64,000 nt of DNA, from the NCBI RefSeq assembly GCF_024105655.1, contig NZ_JAAAMH010000005.1:186001-250000 (forward strand), given 5' to 3'. The notes below the pieces were generated by a model. That model was not told the DNA's origin. It saw nothing but the letters and a program-made list of their open reading frames with translations, and made no database searches. The position numbers and the translations under genes were made by a program. How positions within the stretch are numbered: position 1 is the stretch's first letter; every line of letters begins with the position of its first letter. Origin of the DNA: Aliihoeflea sp. 40Bstr573 (GTDB lineage Bacteria; Pseudomonadota; Alphaproteobacteria; Rhizobiales; Rhizobiaceae). Below are positions 18,714-27,584 of this stretch, piece by piece.

Positions 18714-19524
18714 CCTTGCGCGGCGCAGGCTCGACGCCGAGCGCCTTCAGCCGATCGAGCGCGGTCGGCGGCAAGGGCGGGCCCGCCGGATTCCGCGCGA
18801 CCTCGACCAGCAACTCGTCGCACGCCTGTTCCGTTTCGCGGACCAGGCGCTCGAGAAAAACCTGCTTGTCCAGCCCCGGCTCGATCGGAGGCAGGAACTT
18901 CGCGTGGATCGTACCGGGATAGCGCAGGAACTTGCGACGCGGCCAGTAGAGCCCGGCGACATGCGCGACGGGAACGACGGGAACATTGAGCGAGGCATAG
19001 AGCTCAGCGATGCCGTATTTGTAGGCCGGTTCCGCTCCGGGCGGACGGCGCGTGCCTTCGGGATAGATGATCAACTGGCGGCCCTCCGCCATGCGCTCGC
19101 GCGCCACCCTCACAGCCTGCTTCAGCGCCTTGGAGCGGCTGCCGCGGTGGATCGGGATCATCTTCATCTTGGCGATATACCAGCCGAACAGGGGAATCCA
19201 CATCAGCTCGCGCTTCAGGATGTAGACCGGGTCCGGCATGTAGGGGAAAAACGCGATCGTGTCCCAGAAGGACTGGTGCTTGGGCGCCAGGATGTAGCCG
19301 CCTTCAGGCAGGTTCTCGAGGCCTTCGATCTTCCGGTCGGTGCCTGCGATAACCTTCATCAGCCACATGCTCGAGTGCGACCAGTTTCGCGGCACGAACC
19401 AGGCGAGACGGCGCGGCAGGATGAAATAGATCGGCGTAAAGACGATCATCTGGACGATCAGGCTCGCATAGAAGGCCACGTTGAAGGCCAGCGAACGAAT
19501 TTGCAGCATGAGGCGGGCTCGCAT
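18706..19524 (-). CDS. plsC: 1-acyl-sn-glycerol-3-phosphate acyltransferase
   Basis: Acylates lysophosphatidic acid to phosphatidic acid in membrane lipid synthesis. 272 residues with an N-terminal membrane anchor (about 12-38). Motif I HQSFWD (His83, Asp88) is the catalytic HX4D, the motif around IHRGSR serves for substrate binding, and IIYPEGTRRPPG is motif III. ATG 19524 and an ATG 5 codons later are both possible; neither has a clear SD. Other PLSC-family acyltransferases are possible alternatives. It lies 49 bases downstream of the YdcF-family gene on the same strand. Confidence 0.88.
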   Translation of the reverse strand: MRARLMLQIRSLAFNVAFYASLIVQMIVFTPIYFILPRRLAWFVPRNWSHSSMWLMKVIAGTDRKIEGLENLPEGGYILAPKHQSFWDTIAFFPYMPDPVYILKRELMWIPLFGWYIAKMKMIPIHRGSRSKALKQAVRVARERMAEGRQLIIYPEGTRRPPGAEPAYKYGIAELYASLNVPVVPVAHVAGLYWPRRKFLRYPGTIHAKFLPPIEPGLDKQVFLERLVRETEQACDELLVEVARNPAGPPLPPTALDRLKALGVEPAPRKAS

Positions 19525-19573
19525 CGAAATGGTCGGTCGCTGGTTACACCATGGGGCTCGAAAGGCAAACGCT

Positions 19574-20290
19574 CTATCGCTCGACCGGGCCGCTGCCTGC
19601 GCCTGCCTCGACGATCACCGCCGGAACGTCGCCCGAGCGCGACGGCATCACCGTGGTGCGGGCGAGGGCAGCGAGGTATTTCGTGTATTCGGTGAAGAGT
19701 ACGCGCAGCGCATTGCGGCTTGCCAGCCATTGGCCGCCGTCCAGCCGGTTCGTGACGACGGGGTAGGGCGTCAGGCGGGCGTTCTGAAGCGCGTGGCTCA
19801 TTTCCAGAAGGCTGCGCGGCATGTGGTAGTTGTTGGTCACCACGATTGCGCTGCGGAAGGCGTTCTGCTCCAGCCATTTGGCGCTTTCGGCGGCGTTGCC
19901 GATCGTGTCGAGCGCATCGCGGTCGATGTCGACACAGCAGGCGAAGAGGTCTTCGTTGGCGCCGGTGGCGCGCTGGATGTCGAGCGGTCGGGCGACCGGA
20001 TTGACGCCGGAAATCAGAAGCCGCTGGCCGCGTCCTTCCTGCAGGAGCTGGACGGCCGCGTCGAGCCGCGCAACGCCGCCGGTCAGGACGATGATCGCAT
20101 CGGCGCTGCCGGGGTCAATTGGCGTCTGCAGGCGGCCGACATGGGTGGCAAAGACCAGGAAGCCGCCGGCGAAGACGAAGCCGAGGCACAGGACCACGAT
20201 GATTCCGGCGCGAACGATCGCCGGCAGGCCCCGCCTTCCGACTTCGCGCTCAAATCCTCGCGCGCTCGTTCTTCGCATGTTCTTCAGCAC
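19574..20290 (-). CDS. YdcF-family (DUF218) membrane protein
   Basis: Single-pass protein with a DUF218 domain, 238 residues if GTG 20290 is used, or 234 from ATG 20278. The membrane segment lies at about residues 27-50, then the DUF218 fold begins with ADAIIVLTGGVARLDAA. Typical later motifs are LLISGVNP, TIGNAAESAKWL and VVTNNYHMPRSLLEMSHAL. The family includes ElyC/SanA, linked to envelope synthesis; the reaction is not established. It lies between ftsX (95-base gap) and plsC, on the same strand, and may extend an envelope operon. Confidence 0.87.
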   Translation of the reverse strand: MLKNMRRTSARGFEREVGRRGLPAIVRAGIIVVLCLGFVFAGGFLVFATHVGRLQTPIDPGSADAIIVLTGGVARLDAAVQLLQEGRGQRLLISGVNPVARPLDIQRATGANEDLFACCVDIDRDALDTIGNAAESAKWLEQNAFRSAIVVTNNYHMPRSLLEMSHALQNARLTPYPVVTNRLDGGQWLASRNALRVLFTEYTKYLAALARTTVMPSRSGDVPAVIVEAGAGSGPVER

Positions 20291-20385
20291 CAGATAATGT
20301 CGCCCATCGTTACGCGCCGAAGGGACCCAAGGGTAGTGCCTTTAAACGCAAGATCACACAAAGGTTTCCAACCGCATGCCGCCGC

Positions 20386-21348
20386 TTAGTCGTGCTGGCG
20401 CCCGTCGAGTTCGGATAGATAGGCGGCAACGGTGAAATGGGTCGTTGCGCCGGTCAGGATCGTTACGGTCGCGGCGACGAGCGCGACGCCCAGATAGCCG
20501 GTCAGCCCGATGGCGAAATTGCCGAAAAGCGCGGCGGCCTGATCGCCCTGCGGCGTCGCCAGATTGGCGGAGGACCAGATGGAGAAGCCGACAAAGACGA
20601 TGATGGCGGCGGCCCCGCCGATCGCTGCCCCTTTCAGCCCCGTCACGAGGAAATGGCGACGGAACTCCCGTGCGATGAAGCGGGCTTCGGCCCCGACGAA
20701 ATGCAGCACCTCGATGATGTGGCCGTTGCCGTCCATCGCGCCGCGCGTGGCGAAAACGACGGTCAGAACCGTCGCCGCCAGCATCAGGCCCAGGATCGCG
20801 ATGCCGATTGCGACGGTCGTGCGGGCCATGGCAACCAGGCGGTCGGCCCAGGTGCGATGGTCGTCGAGGGCTGCGCCGGGGACTTGCTCTGCCAGAAGCG
20901 TTCGCATGGTGGCGAAATCGGGCGGCGACGTCGGATCGATGGTCACGATCACGAGGCGCGGAACGGGCAGTTCGTCGAGATCGAGACCGGAGCCGAGCCA
21001 CGGCTCGAGAAGGCGGGCCGTCGCATCCTCATCGAGGATCGAGGCGCTGCGCACGCCGGCAAAGCCGGCAGCGAGCCCCTGCGCCGCGACAAGCGCGGAA
21101 TCCATGTCGACGCCGTCGGCCGGTTTGATCTGGATGGTCGCCTCGCGGGAGATCTCCGTCTGCCAGGCGGCAGACGAATCGCGCACCAGCGTAACGGCGC
21201 CGAGCGTCAGGCAGGAGAGGAACGTCATGATCGCGATGACGACCACGAGCGCTGTGCCGGCGACGTTCTGCGCCGGGACGATCGGCGTCGGCGCGCGCCG
21301 GAGGGAGCGCGCGGCCATGACGGGGGCGCGTTCGGCGATCTCAGTCAT
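20386..21348 (-). CDS. ftsX: Cell-division ABC transporter permease FtsX
   Basis: Membrane half of the FtsEX complex, which controls peptidoglycan hydrolases during division. 320 residues. One N-terminal membrane segment (about 29-53) is followed by an extracytoplasmic domain (about 60-165). Three more membrane segments at about 175-200, 230-255 and 280-305 complete the four-pass FtsX topology. In many alphaproteobacteria FtsX is divergent, and here too similarity is mainly in overall layout. Its ATG lies inside the end of ftsE (8-base overlap). Confidence 0.88.
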   Translation of the reverse strand: MTEIAERAPVMAARSLRRAPTPIVPAQNVAGTALVVVIAIMTFLSCLTLGAVTLVRDSSAAWQTEISREATIQIKPADGVDMDSALVAAQGLAAGFAGVRSASILDEDATARLLEPWLGSGLDLDELPVPRLVIVTIDPTSPPDFATMRTLLAEQVPGAALDDHRTWADRLVAMARTTVAIGIAILGLMLAATVLTVVFATRGAMDGNGHIIEVLHFVGAEARFIAREFRRHFLVTGLKGAAIGGAAAIIVFVGFSIWSSANLATPQGDQAAALFGNFAIGLTGYLGVALVAATVTILTGATTHFTVAAYLSELDGRQHD

Positions 21349-22000
21349 AGATGTCGAGCCTGCCGCCAGTCAGCACCATGCGGCGCGCGTCGACCTGGTC
21401 CATCAGGGTCAGGTCGTGGGTTGCGATGACGACGGCCGTGCCGAGCCGGTTCAATTCCATGAAAAGCCGTAGCAAGCGGCGGGCGAGCGGCGGGTCGACA
21501 TTGCCGGTAGGCTCGTCGGCCAAAAGCACGTCGGGCTGCTCGATCAGGGCGCGGGCGATGGCTGCGCGCTGCTTTTCTCCACCGGAAAGAACCGGCGGCA
21601 GCACATGCATGCGCTCGCCGAGCCCGACCCATTTCAAGAGTTCTATGACGTCCTGGCGGTAGCTGGTCTCGTCGCGCCCACGCACGCGCAGCGGCAGCGC
21701 AACGTTCTCGTAGGTGGTCAGATGGTCGAGCAGGCGAAAATCCTGGAACACCACGCCGATGCGCCGACGCATCAGCGGCAGTTCGCGCGGCGAGATGCGC
21801 GCGCGGTCCTTGCCAAACACCGAGATCAGCCCGCGCGTCGGTTTTAGCGACATGAAAAGCAGGCGCAGGAGCGTTGTCTTGCCGGCACCCGAAGGGCCAG
21901 TGAGGAACTGGAACGAGCGTGGCGGCACTTGAAACGAGACATCACGCAGAACTTCCGTGCCCATCCCGTAGCGCAAGCCGACATTTTCGAATTGAATCAC
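21341..22000 (-). CDS. ftsE: Cell-division ATP-binding protein FtsE
   Basis: ATPase of FtsEX, 219 residues. I choose GTG 22000 (reading MIQFENVGLRYGMG), the usual FtsE start, preceded by GAAGG at a good distance. The frame extends to 22033 but with no family match. Walker A GPSGAGKTT, signature LSGGEKQRAAIARAL and Walker B VLLADEPTGNVDP are all present. A candidate CtrA box lies 69 bases upstream of this start, consistent with cell-cycle control of division genes. Confidence 0.93.
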   Translation of the reverse strand: MIQFENVGLRYGMGTEVLRDVSFQVPPRSFQFLTGPSGAGKTTLLRLLFMSLKPTRGLISVFGKDRARISPRELPLMRRRIGVVFQDFRLLDHLTTYENVALPLRVRGRDETSYRQDVIELLKWVGLGERMHVLPPVLSGGEKQRAAIARALIEQPDVLLADEPTGNVDPPLARRLLRLFMELNRLGTAVVIATHDLTLMDQVDARRMVLTGGRLDIYD

Positions 22001-22068
22001 CGCACCGACCTTCACCGGAATCACGAACCACACACAGCCAGGCCCCAGACGACCTTGGTCCGCTATGG

Positions 22069-22083
22069 TTAACGAGCCGTTAA
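22069..22083. promoter_or_regulatory. Candidate CtrA-binding site (TTAA-N7-TTAA)
   Basis: TTAA (22069-22072), seven bases CGAGCCG, TTAA (22080-22083): the full consensus of the alphaproteobacterial cell-cycle regulator CtrA. It lies between the divergent ftsE (69 bases from its start) and DUF-hpt-cpdR (about 79 bases from its start). A TTAACC half site follows at 22118. TTAA is rare in such GC-rich DNA, which strengthens the call. Confidence 0.65.
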
Positions 22084-22161
22084 GAAATGATCCGGCAGAC
22101 AGGCCCCGAGCGAAGCCTTAACCATTTGGCCGTAGACGATTGGCGATCAGTGTCGTAGGAG

Positions 22162-22737
22162 ATGAGCGCGCGCATGCAGGGCGTTCCCGATCAGCCAAGG
22201 CTCGTCGCGGGTGAAATCCTGCCCGCGCAGACCGTCGCGCGCGCCAGTCCGCCAGCGACCGAGCCATCTGCCGCGGCCTTGCCGTCGCCTGGTTTTTCCG
22301 GCTTCGGCGCGGACGACCGGCGCCAGGCCAAGGCCGGGCCGCTTCTTTTCTGGTCGACCGTCGTCCTGGCAGTTTTCCTCGTTTTCTGGATCGCGGGCGG
22401 GCATCGGCTGGTGCTGGACCCGCTCGCAGAGACGATCAGAAACTCGCCTGCCCAGGCGTTGCAGATCGAGGACGTGGCAAGCCGCATCGAACGGCACGAA
22501 GGGCGCGCGTTTCTTGTCGTCGACGGCGCGGCGCGCAACAATGGCGGCGAGCCACTGTTGCTGCCCTCGATCGTCATTTCCGTCGCAGAGACCGACGGAC
22601 CGACGCTGCGCTATTATCTCGAGACGAATCAGGTCGTTCTGGGGCCGGGGCAGGCTCACGACTTTTCCAGCCGCCTCGACGCGCCCAGCAAGGGCGTTGC
22701 GTCCGTGTCGATCACTTTTCAGGAAGGAAGCCGCTAA
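22162..22737 (+). CDS. DUF3426-like single-pass membrane protein
   Basis: 191 residues. A proline/alanine-rich cytoplasmic start is followed by one membrane segment (about 63-87, LLFWSTVVLAVFLVFWIAGG) and an extracytoplasmic domain (about 95-190) like DUF3426. Related rhizobial proteins begin with an MJ0042-type zinc finger; none is visible here, and a TAG two codons upstream of ATG 22162 rules out a longer start, so the finger is absent. AGGAG abuts ATG 22162, which may mean ATG 22174 is used. The stop overlaps the hpt start (TAATG). Function unknown; it is the first gene of an operon with hpt and cpdR. Confidence 0.75.
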   Translation: MSARMQGVPDQPRLVAGEILPAQTVARASPPATEPSAAALPSPGFSGFGADDRRQAKAGPLLFWSTVVLAVFLVFWIAGGHRLVLDPLAETIRNSPAQALQIEDVASRIERHEGRAFLVVDGAARNNGGEPLLLPSIVISVAETDGPTLRYYLETNQVVLGPGQAHDFSSRLDAPSKGVASVSITFQEGSR

Positions 22738-23282
22738 TGCCTGTCGTCCGCGGCAAGGATATCGAAGTTCTTTACTCCGCCTCCGCCATCGCGCGGCGCA
22801 ATCTGGAACTGGCCAAGGAAATCGCCGAGCGTCACTATGACGATCTGCTCGTGATCTCCATTCTCAAGGGCTCGTTCATCTTCGCAGCCGATCTCATCCG
22901 CGCGATGCACGACACCGGCCTTTCGCCGGAGGTCGAGTTCATCTTCATCTCGAGCTACGGCGCCGGCACGACGAGCGGCGAAGTGCGCGTGCTGCGCGAC
23001 ATCGACAACGAGGTCGCCGGGCGCGACGTGCTCCTGATCGACGACATCCTCGAATCCGGCAAGACGCTGAAATTCACGCGAGAGTTGATGCTGTCGCGCG
23101 GCGCCAAGAGCGTTTCCATCGCCGTTCTTCTGGACAAGACGATGCGCCGGCAGACCGATCTCGACGCCGACTTCACCGGCTTCGAGTGCCCGGACTATTT
23201 CGTCGTCGGCTACGGCATGGATGTCGCGCACGCATTCCGCGAACTGCCCTTCGTGGGCGTGGTCAAGGGAGATGTCGAATGA
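22737..23282 (+). CDS. hpt: Hypoxanthine phosphoribosyltransferase
   Basis: Purine-salvage enzyme making IMP (and probably GMP) from hypoxanthine/guanine and PRPP. 181 residues, normal length. The PRPP-binding signature VLLIDDILESGKT is at about residues 98-110. SILKGSFIFAADL (about 40-52) and FISSYGAGTTSGEV supply the loop and pyrophosphate-binding regions, and the C-terminal DYFVVGYGMD binds the purine. The ATG overlaps the preceding stop by one base, and its own stop overlaps the cpdR ATG (ATGA at 23279-23282), so translation is likely coupled through all three genes. Confidence 0.95.
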   Translation: MPVVRGKDIEVLYSASAIARRNLELAKEIAERHYDDLLVISILKGSFIFAADLIRAMHDTGLSPEVEFIFISSYGAGTTSGEVRVLRDIDNEVAGRDVLLIDDILESGKTLKFTRELMLSRGAKSVSIAVLLDKTMRRQTDLDADFTGFECPDYFVVGYGMDVAHAFRELPFVGVVKGDVE

Positions 23283-23644
23283 AGCGCATTCTCATCGTCG
23301 AGGACGATGCCTCGGTGCGCGCCTTCACGGCGCGTGCGCTTTCCGTCGATGGCCATCAAGTCGAGATGGCCGAGGACGGCATGGAGGGGCTGGAGATCAT
23401 CACACGTGATGGCGGCAGCTTCGACCTCGTCCTTTCCGACATCCGCATGCCGGCCATGGACGGCATCGAAATGGCGAAGGAGGCGAAGGCCTCGTTCCCA
23501 TCGCTGCGCATCCTGTTGATGACCGGCTTTGCCGACCAGCGCGAGCGCGCGAGCGATCTGGAACGGGTGGTGATCGACGTCGTCGACAAGCCGTTCACGC
23601 TCGCCGACATCCGTTCCGCGGTGTTGCGGGCGCTGACGCACTGA
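23279..23644 (+). CDS. cpdR: Single-domain response regulator CpdR
   Basis: Receiver-only regulator of 121 residues. Acidic pocket VEDDAS, phospho-acceptor Asp54 (LVLSDIRMP), Thr82 (MTGFADQ) and Lys104 (DKPFT). The MKRILIVEDDASVRAFTARAL start and GFADQRERASDLE segment are characteristic of CpdR. In Caulobacter and Sinorhizobium, unphosphorylated CpdR delivers substrates such as CtrA-pathway regulators to ClpXP, and phosphorylation through CckA-ChpT switches it off. It lies behind hpt in an operon preceded by a candidate CtrA site. It ends one base before the convergent TIGR02302 gene. Confidence 0.9.
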   Translation: MKRILIVEDDASVRAFTARALSVDGHQVEMAEDGMEGLEIITRDGGSFDLVLSDIRMPAMDGIEMAKEAKASFPSLRILLMTGFADQRERASDLERVVIDVVDKPFTLADIRSAVLRALTH

Positions 23645-23645
23645 T

Positions 23646-26201
23646 TCAGCGCATTTCCAGCAGCCGTTCGAGGTAGTCCCGCTCCAGTTCGGGGCTGAGC
23701 GCGTTGCCCAGCCGCTTGCGGATCGCCTCGAGGATGCGGCGGGCGCGCTGCACGTCGATCTCGTCGGGCACGCGCACCGTGTCGCCGAAATCGGGACCGG
23801 TCGTGGCGCGCGGACGGCCGAGGGGATCGCGGTCCGCGCCCTGCCGGCTGCGCCCGCCTGGCTGCTGGCCGCCGCCTTCGCCTTCCATCGCCTGCTGCAT
23901 CTGCTGCATCATGTCCTGCGCGCCGCGGCGCAGCGCCTCGAGTGCTTGCCCCTGCTCGCCGACGGCCCGCTCACCCTGGCCTTCGCCAAGCGAACTGCCT
24001 GCCCGGCCCATCGCCTCGCCGGATTCCGAAAAGCCTTCTCCTGGCTGGAGGCCCATACCCTCGAGCGCTTCCATCATCGACTGCAGGTCCTGCCGAAGCT
24101 GGCCCTGGCCCTCCTGCAACTGGCGCATGGCCTCGGCGAATTCCTCCGGCGACATCTGGCCGCCCTGGCCCTGTTCGCCCTGTTGCCCCTGCTGGCCGGG
24201 CTGCTGCTGGCCCTGCTGCATCTGGAACGTCTCGTTCATCAGTTCCTGCTGGCGGCGCATGATTTCGCCGAGCTGGTCCATCTGCTGGCGCATTTCGCTC
24301 TCCTCGCCGCCGTCCTGCTGCTGTTGCTGGCGGCCGGCCTGCAGGTTGTTCATCATGTCCTGAAGCTGCGAGAGCAGCTGCTGCGCCTCGTCGCGCGCGC
24401 CCGATTTTGCCAGTTCCTCGATCTGGTCCATCATCCGTTCGAGGTCGCTTTGACGCATTTCCTGGCCGTTCTGGGGCATGGGCATGGCCTGCTCGGGATT
24501 TTGCATGGCGCGTTCGGCGAATTCGCGCAGGAACTCCTGCATCGCCTCTCGCAGCTCGGCCATGAGCTGTTCGATCTCCTCGTCGGACGCGCCTTCCTCC
24601 AGCGCCTCGCGCAGCGCTTCCTGCGCCATGCGCAGGCGACGCTCCGCGTCGGTCAGCGAGCCATCCTCGATGGTGACGGCGATTTCCCACAGATAGTCGA
24701 CGACATCGCGCAACTGGTCGTCGCTCGTCGCTTCGTCGAGCCGGGAGCGCGCAGCCGTGATGCCGAGATAGTGCGTCAGCTCGGGAATCGTTTCCTCGGG
24801 CCACAGCGTTATGGCATCCATCAGGTCGAGGACGCGCTGCTTGGCGTTCGCATCAAGGGCGAGAAGCTGGCGCTGCTCGACCAGCGCCAGCGCCAGCGGA
24901 TTGATGAAGGGACGCTCCGGCAGGGTGATGCGCTCGGTCCCGCTGCGGCCCGTCTGCCCCGCGCCGTCATCGGCTTCCAGCGTCAGGTCGACCAGTGTTC
25001 CCGCCCATGGATGCTCGGTCAGGTCGCGCGACGTGCGCGCGACGATCTCGTCGCCACGCCGGCGTGGCAGGGTCAGGCGCATTTCCGGCGCCTCATAGAG
25101 CGGGCGTGCGTCGGATGCAGGATCGGCGGGCTCGAACAGGGCCTGTGCCGAGACCGCGCCGTAATCGTCCTCGATTTCGTAGGTCAGTTGCAGAGCGCCA
25201 TTGACGGCTCGGGTCGGCTCTTCCGCAAAACGGATCTGCGGTGCGTCGTCGGGCGTGACGGTGAACGACCAGTTGGTGATCTCCTCGCCATCATCGCCTC
25301 GGCGCAGCGACAGGAGCCCGTCCGCGCTGAGTGGACCGGAAAACTGGCTTACAGTGTGCGCCGCACCCGCCCGGCTCGACGCCGTTGCCGGCGCTGTCGG
25401 GGTTGCGGGTTCGAAGGCCGTTTCCTCCGCCGTGTGCGCGTCGAGATAGCTCAATCTTTCGTCGCCGCTGCCGCCGGTCACGCGCACCGCGACGACCGAG
25501 CCTTCCGGCACGGTGAAATGGTTCTGGTTCTGATTGGCGTCGGCGGTCATGTAGAGCGGCGCCTTGCCTGTATAGGCGGGCGGTGTCACCCAGGCGTCGA
25601 TGCGCGGGGGAACTGTTTGCGGGCCTGCCGCGGCGAGAAACCCGTCGGTCAGCGAACCGCCGCCTGGCCCGAGCGAATAGGCAAAGGCGACGACGAGGAG
25701 GAGCGGCGCTATGGCGCGCAGCGCCCACGGATCGCGATCAGGAACGCCGGTGCGCGGAAATTCGCCCTTAAGGCTCCTGAGATCGCGCGCAAGGCGCTTG
25801 CGATGCTCCTGCCAGAGCGCGGCCGCGAATGGATCGTCCTTGCCGGCTAGCCGGTCGTCCTGGCTGCGCAGCGGGGTATGACGCAGCGCGTTTGCCGTCT
25901 CGATGCGGCGATCCACCTCTCCGGCGCCCGGACGGCGGAAATGGCGCAACGGCCAAAGCGCCGCGAGCGCGGCGATGGCGAAGAGTGCCATGAGGCCGAG
26001 GCGCGGCCAGTCCGGCAGGATACGGAAGACCCCGAGCCAGGAGAGGCTGACGAAGAGAGTGATCGCGATGACCAGAGGCAAGACGAGCGGCCAGAGCCGT
26101 TCGACGAGCATCGTCGCCCGCGTCGCCGCGCGCGTGCGGCGCAAGCCCACAATCGGGCCGCCCTTGAGGAAGTCGCTCAGTCCCTTGAGGTCAATTGCCA
26201 T
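23646..26201 (-). CDS. TIGR02302-family large membrane protein (DUF4175-like)
   Basis: Conserved alphaproteobacterial protein of unknown function, 851 residues. Two membrane segments near the N-terminus (about 32-55 and 60-85) and a third near 170 precede an extracytoplasmic region with Ig-like beta segments (about 200-430). The last third is helical and strikingly rich in Gln, Met and Glu. From about residue 590 to 800 it carries QQ-, MMQQMQQAM- and GQQGQQGEQGQGG-type low-complexity runs. That predicts extended or coiled-coil behaviour. It is downstream of lysA on the same strand (105-base gap), the usual rhizobial arrangement. The long open frame antisense to it is a codon shadow. Confidence 0.85.
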   Translation of the reverse strand: MAIDLKGLSDFLKGGPIVGLRRTRAATRATMLVERLWPLVLPLVIAITLFVSLSWLGVFRILPDWPRLGLMALFAIAALAALWPLRHFRRPGAGEVDRRIETANALRHTPLRSQDDRLAGKDDPFAAALWQEHRKRLARDLRSLKGEFPRTGVPDRDPWALRAIAPLLLVVAFAYSLGPGGGSLTDGFLAAAGPQTVPPRIDAWVTPPAYTGKAPLYMTADANQNQNHFTVPEGSVVAVRVTGGSGDERLSYLDAHTAEETAFEPATPTAPATASSRAGAAHTVSQFSGPLSADGLLSLRRGDDGEEITNWSFTVTPDDAPQIRFAEEPTRAVNGALQLTYEIEDDYGAVSAQALFEPADPASDARPLYEAPEMRLTLPRRRGDEIVARTSRDLTEHPWAGTLVDLTLEADDGAGQTGRSGTERITLPERPFINPLALALVEQRQLLALDANAKQRVLDLMDAITLWPEETIPELTHYLGITAARSRLDEATSDDQLRDVVDYLWEIAVTIEDGSLTDAERRLRMAQEALREALEEGASDEEIEQLMAELREAMQEFLREFAERAMQNPEQAMPMPQNGQEMRQSDLERMMDQIEELAKSGARDEAQQLLSQLQDMMNNLQAGRQQQQQDGGEESEMRQQMDQLGEIMRRQQELMNETFQMQQGQQQPGQQGQQGEQGQGGQMSPEEFAEAMRQLQEGQGQLRQDLQSMMEALEGMGLQPGEGFSESGEAMGRAGSSLGEGQGERAVGEQGQALEALRRGAQDMMQQMQQAMEGEGGGQQPGGRSRQGADRDPLGRPRATTGPDFGDTVRVPDEIDVQRARRILEAIRKRLGNALSPELERDYLERLLEMR

Positions 26202-26306
26202 CAGCCGTCCGGTTCATCCGCTTCGGGCGGTAACGGTGTCAGGATAGCAGCAAACGCGGCGAAGGCGAGGCCGGCCACCAAAACGTGAAACCGGCCCGTA
26301 AATCGC

Positions 26307-27572
26307 TCATAGCCAGTCGGGAATCGAATCGAGGCCGATCAGGTCGTCATAAGTCGGGCGCGGCCGCACAACGTGGAAGCGGTCGCCGGATACCAGCACC
26401 TCGGGCACGAGAAGGCGCGTGTTGTAGGTGCCCGCCTGAACCGCGCCATAGGCGCCTGCCGTCGACACGCAGATCAGGTCGCCGGCCTTCATCCTGGGCA
26501 GGTCGCGATCCTGGCCCAGATAGTCGCCGGTTTCGCAGACCGGACCGACGATGTCGACCTTCATGCGCGGCGCCTCTTGCGGCTGTTCGACGACGGGACG
26601 GATGTCGTGGAAGGCGTCGTAGAGCGTCGGGCGGATCAGGTCGTTCATCGCCGCGTCGACGATGACGAAGTTCTTCGCGTCGCCTTCCTTCACATACACG
26701 ACCTGGCTGGCCAGAATGCCGGCATTGCCGGCGATCAGGCGGCCGGGCTCGAAAATGACCTTGAGGCCGAGCGGCTTCAGCCGGCGGCGCACCATCTGCG
26801 CATAGGCGTCCGGCAGGGGGGGCGGGGCGTTGTCCACCCGGTAGGGGATGCCGAGCCCGCCGCCGACATCGATGTGTTCGAGCGCATGGCCGTCCGCCTG
26901 CAACTGGCCGACGAGCTCGACCATCAGCGCGATTGCGTCATCGAACGGCTGCAGGTCGGTGATCTGGCTGCCTATATGGGTATCGACGCCGACGATCCGC
27001 AGCCCGGGCAACTTGGCGGCGCGGCGATACGCGTCGCGTGCCCGCGTCAGCGCGATGCCGAACTTGTTCTCCGCCTTGCCGGTCGAAATCTTCCTGTGCG
27101 TCTTGGCATCGACATCGGGATTGATGCGCAGCGAGATGGGCGCGGTCTTGCCGGCCATCTGCGCGCGCTCCGACAGAAGCTCGAGCTCAGGCTCCGATTC
27201 GACGTTGAAGCAGTGGATGCCGGCTTCAAGGGCGAAATCCATCTCGCGCGCGGTCTTGCCGACGCCGGAAAAGACGATCTTCTGCGCCGGAATGCCCGCA
27301 GCGAGCGCGCGGCGCAGTTCGCCTTCGGACACGACATCCGCGCCGGCGCCGAGCCTGGCCAAAGTCTTCAGGACTGCCTGGTTGGAATTCGCCTTCATCG
27401 CGTAGCAGACGAGCGCATCCATGTCGGCGAACGCGTCGGCAAAGACAGTGTAGTGACGTTCCAGTGTCGCGGTCGAATAACAGTAGAACGGCGTGCCGAC
27501 CTCGGCGGCGATGTCGAGCAGCGAGACGTCTTCGGCGTGGAGGACGCCGTTTTTATATTCGAAGTGGTTCAC
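26307..27572 (-). CDS. lysA: Diaminopimelate decarboxylase
   Basis: Last step of lysine synthesis: decarboxylates meso-diaminopimelate. 421 residues, fold-type III PLP enzyme. PLP lysine Lys60 lies in YAMKANSN, HIGSQI follows in the barrel, the glycine-rich DVGGGLGIPY binds phosphate, and VGPVCETGDYLGQDR supplies the catalytic Cys of the beta domain. GTG start at 27572 (reading MNHFEYKNGVLH); no strong SD. It lies 12 bases after the small lipoprotein gene and is part of the argH-lipoprotein-lysA run. Confidence 0.95.
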   Translation of the reverse strand: MNHFEYKNGVLHAEDVSLLDIAAEVGTPFYCYSTATLERHYTVFADAFADMDALVCYAMKANSNQAVLKTLARLGAGADVVSEGELRRALAAGIPAQKIVFSGVGKTAREMDFALEAGIHCFNVESEPELELLSERAQMAGKTAPISLRINPDVDAKTHRKISTGKAENKFGIALTRARDAYRRAAKLPGLRIVGVDTHIGSQITDLQPFDDAIALMVELVGQLQADGHALEHIDVGGGLGIPYRVDNAPPPLPDAYAQMVRRRLKPLGLKVIFEPGRLIAGNAGILASQVVYVKEGDAKNFVIVDAAMNDLIRPTLYDAFHDIRPVVEQPQEAPRMKVDIVGPVCETGDYLGQDRDLPRMKAGDLICVSTAGAYGAVQAGTYNTRLLVPEVLVSGDRFHVVRPRPTYDDLIGLDSIPDWL

Positions 27573-27584
27573 GATCGTTTGTTT

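Noticed and set aside
23946-25850. A 634-codon open frame opposite the TIGR02302 gene
   Set aside because: Leucine/arginine-rich shadow of the Gln/Met-rich coding strand; no start signal or family.
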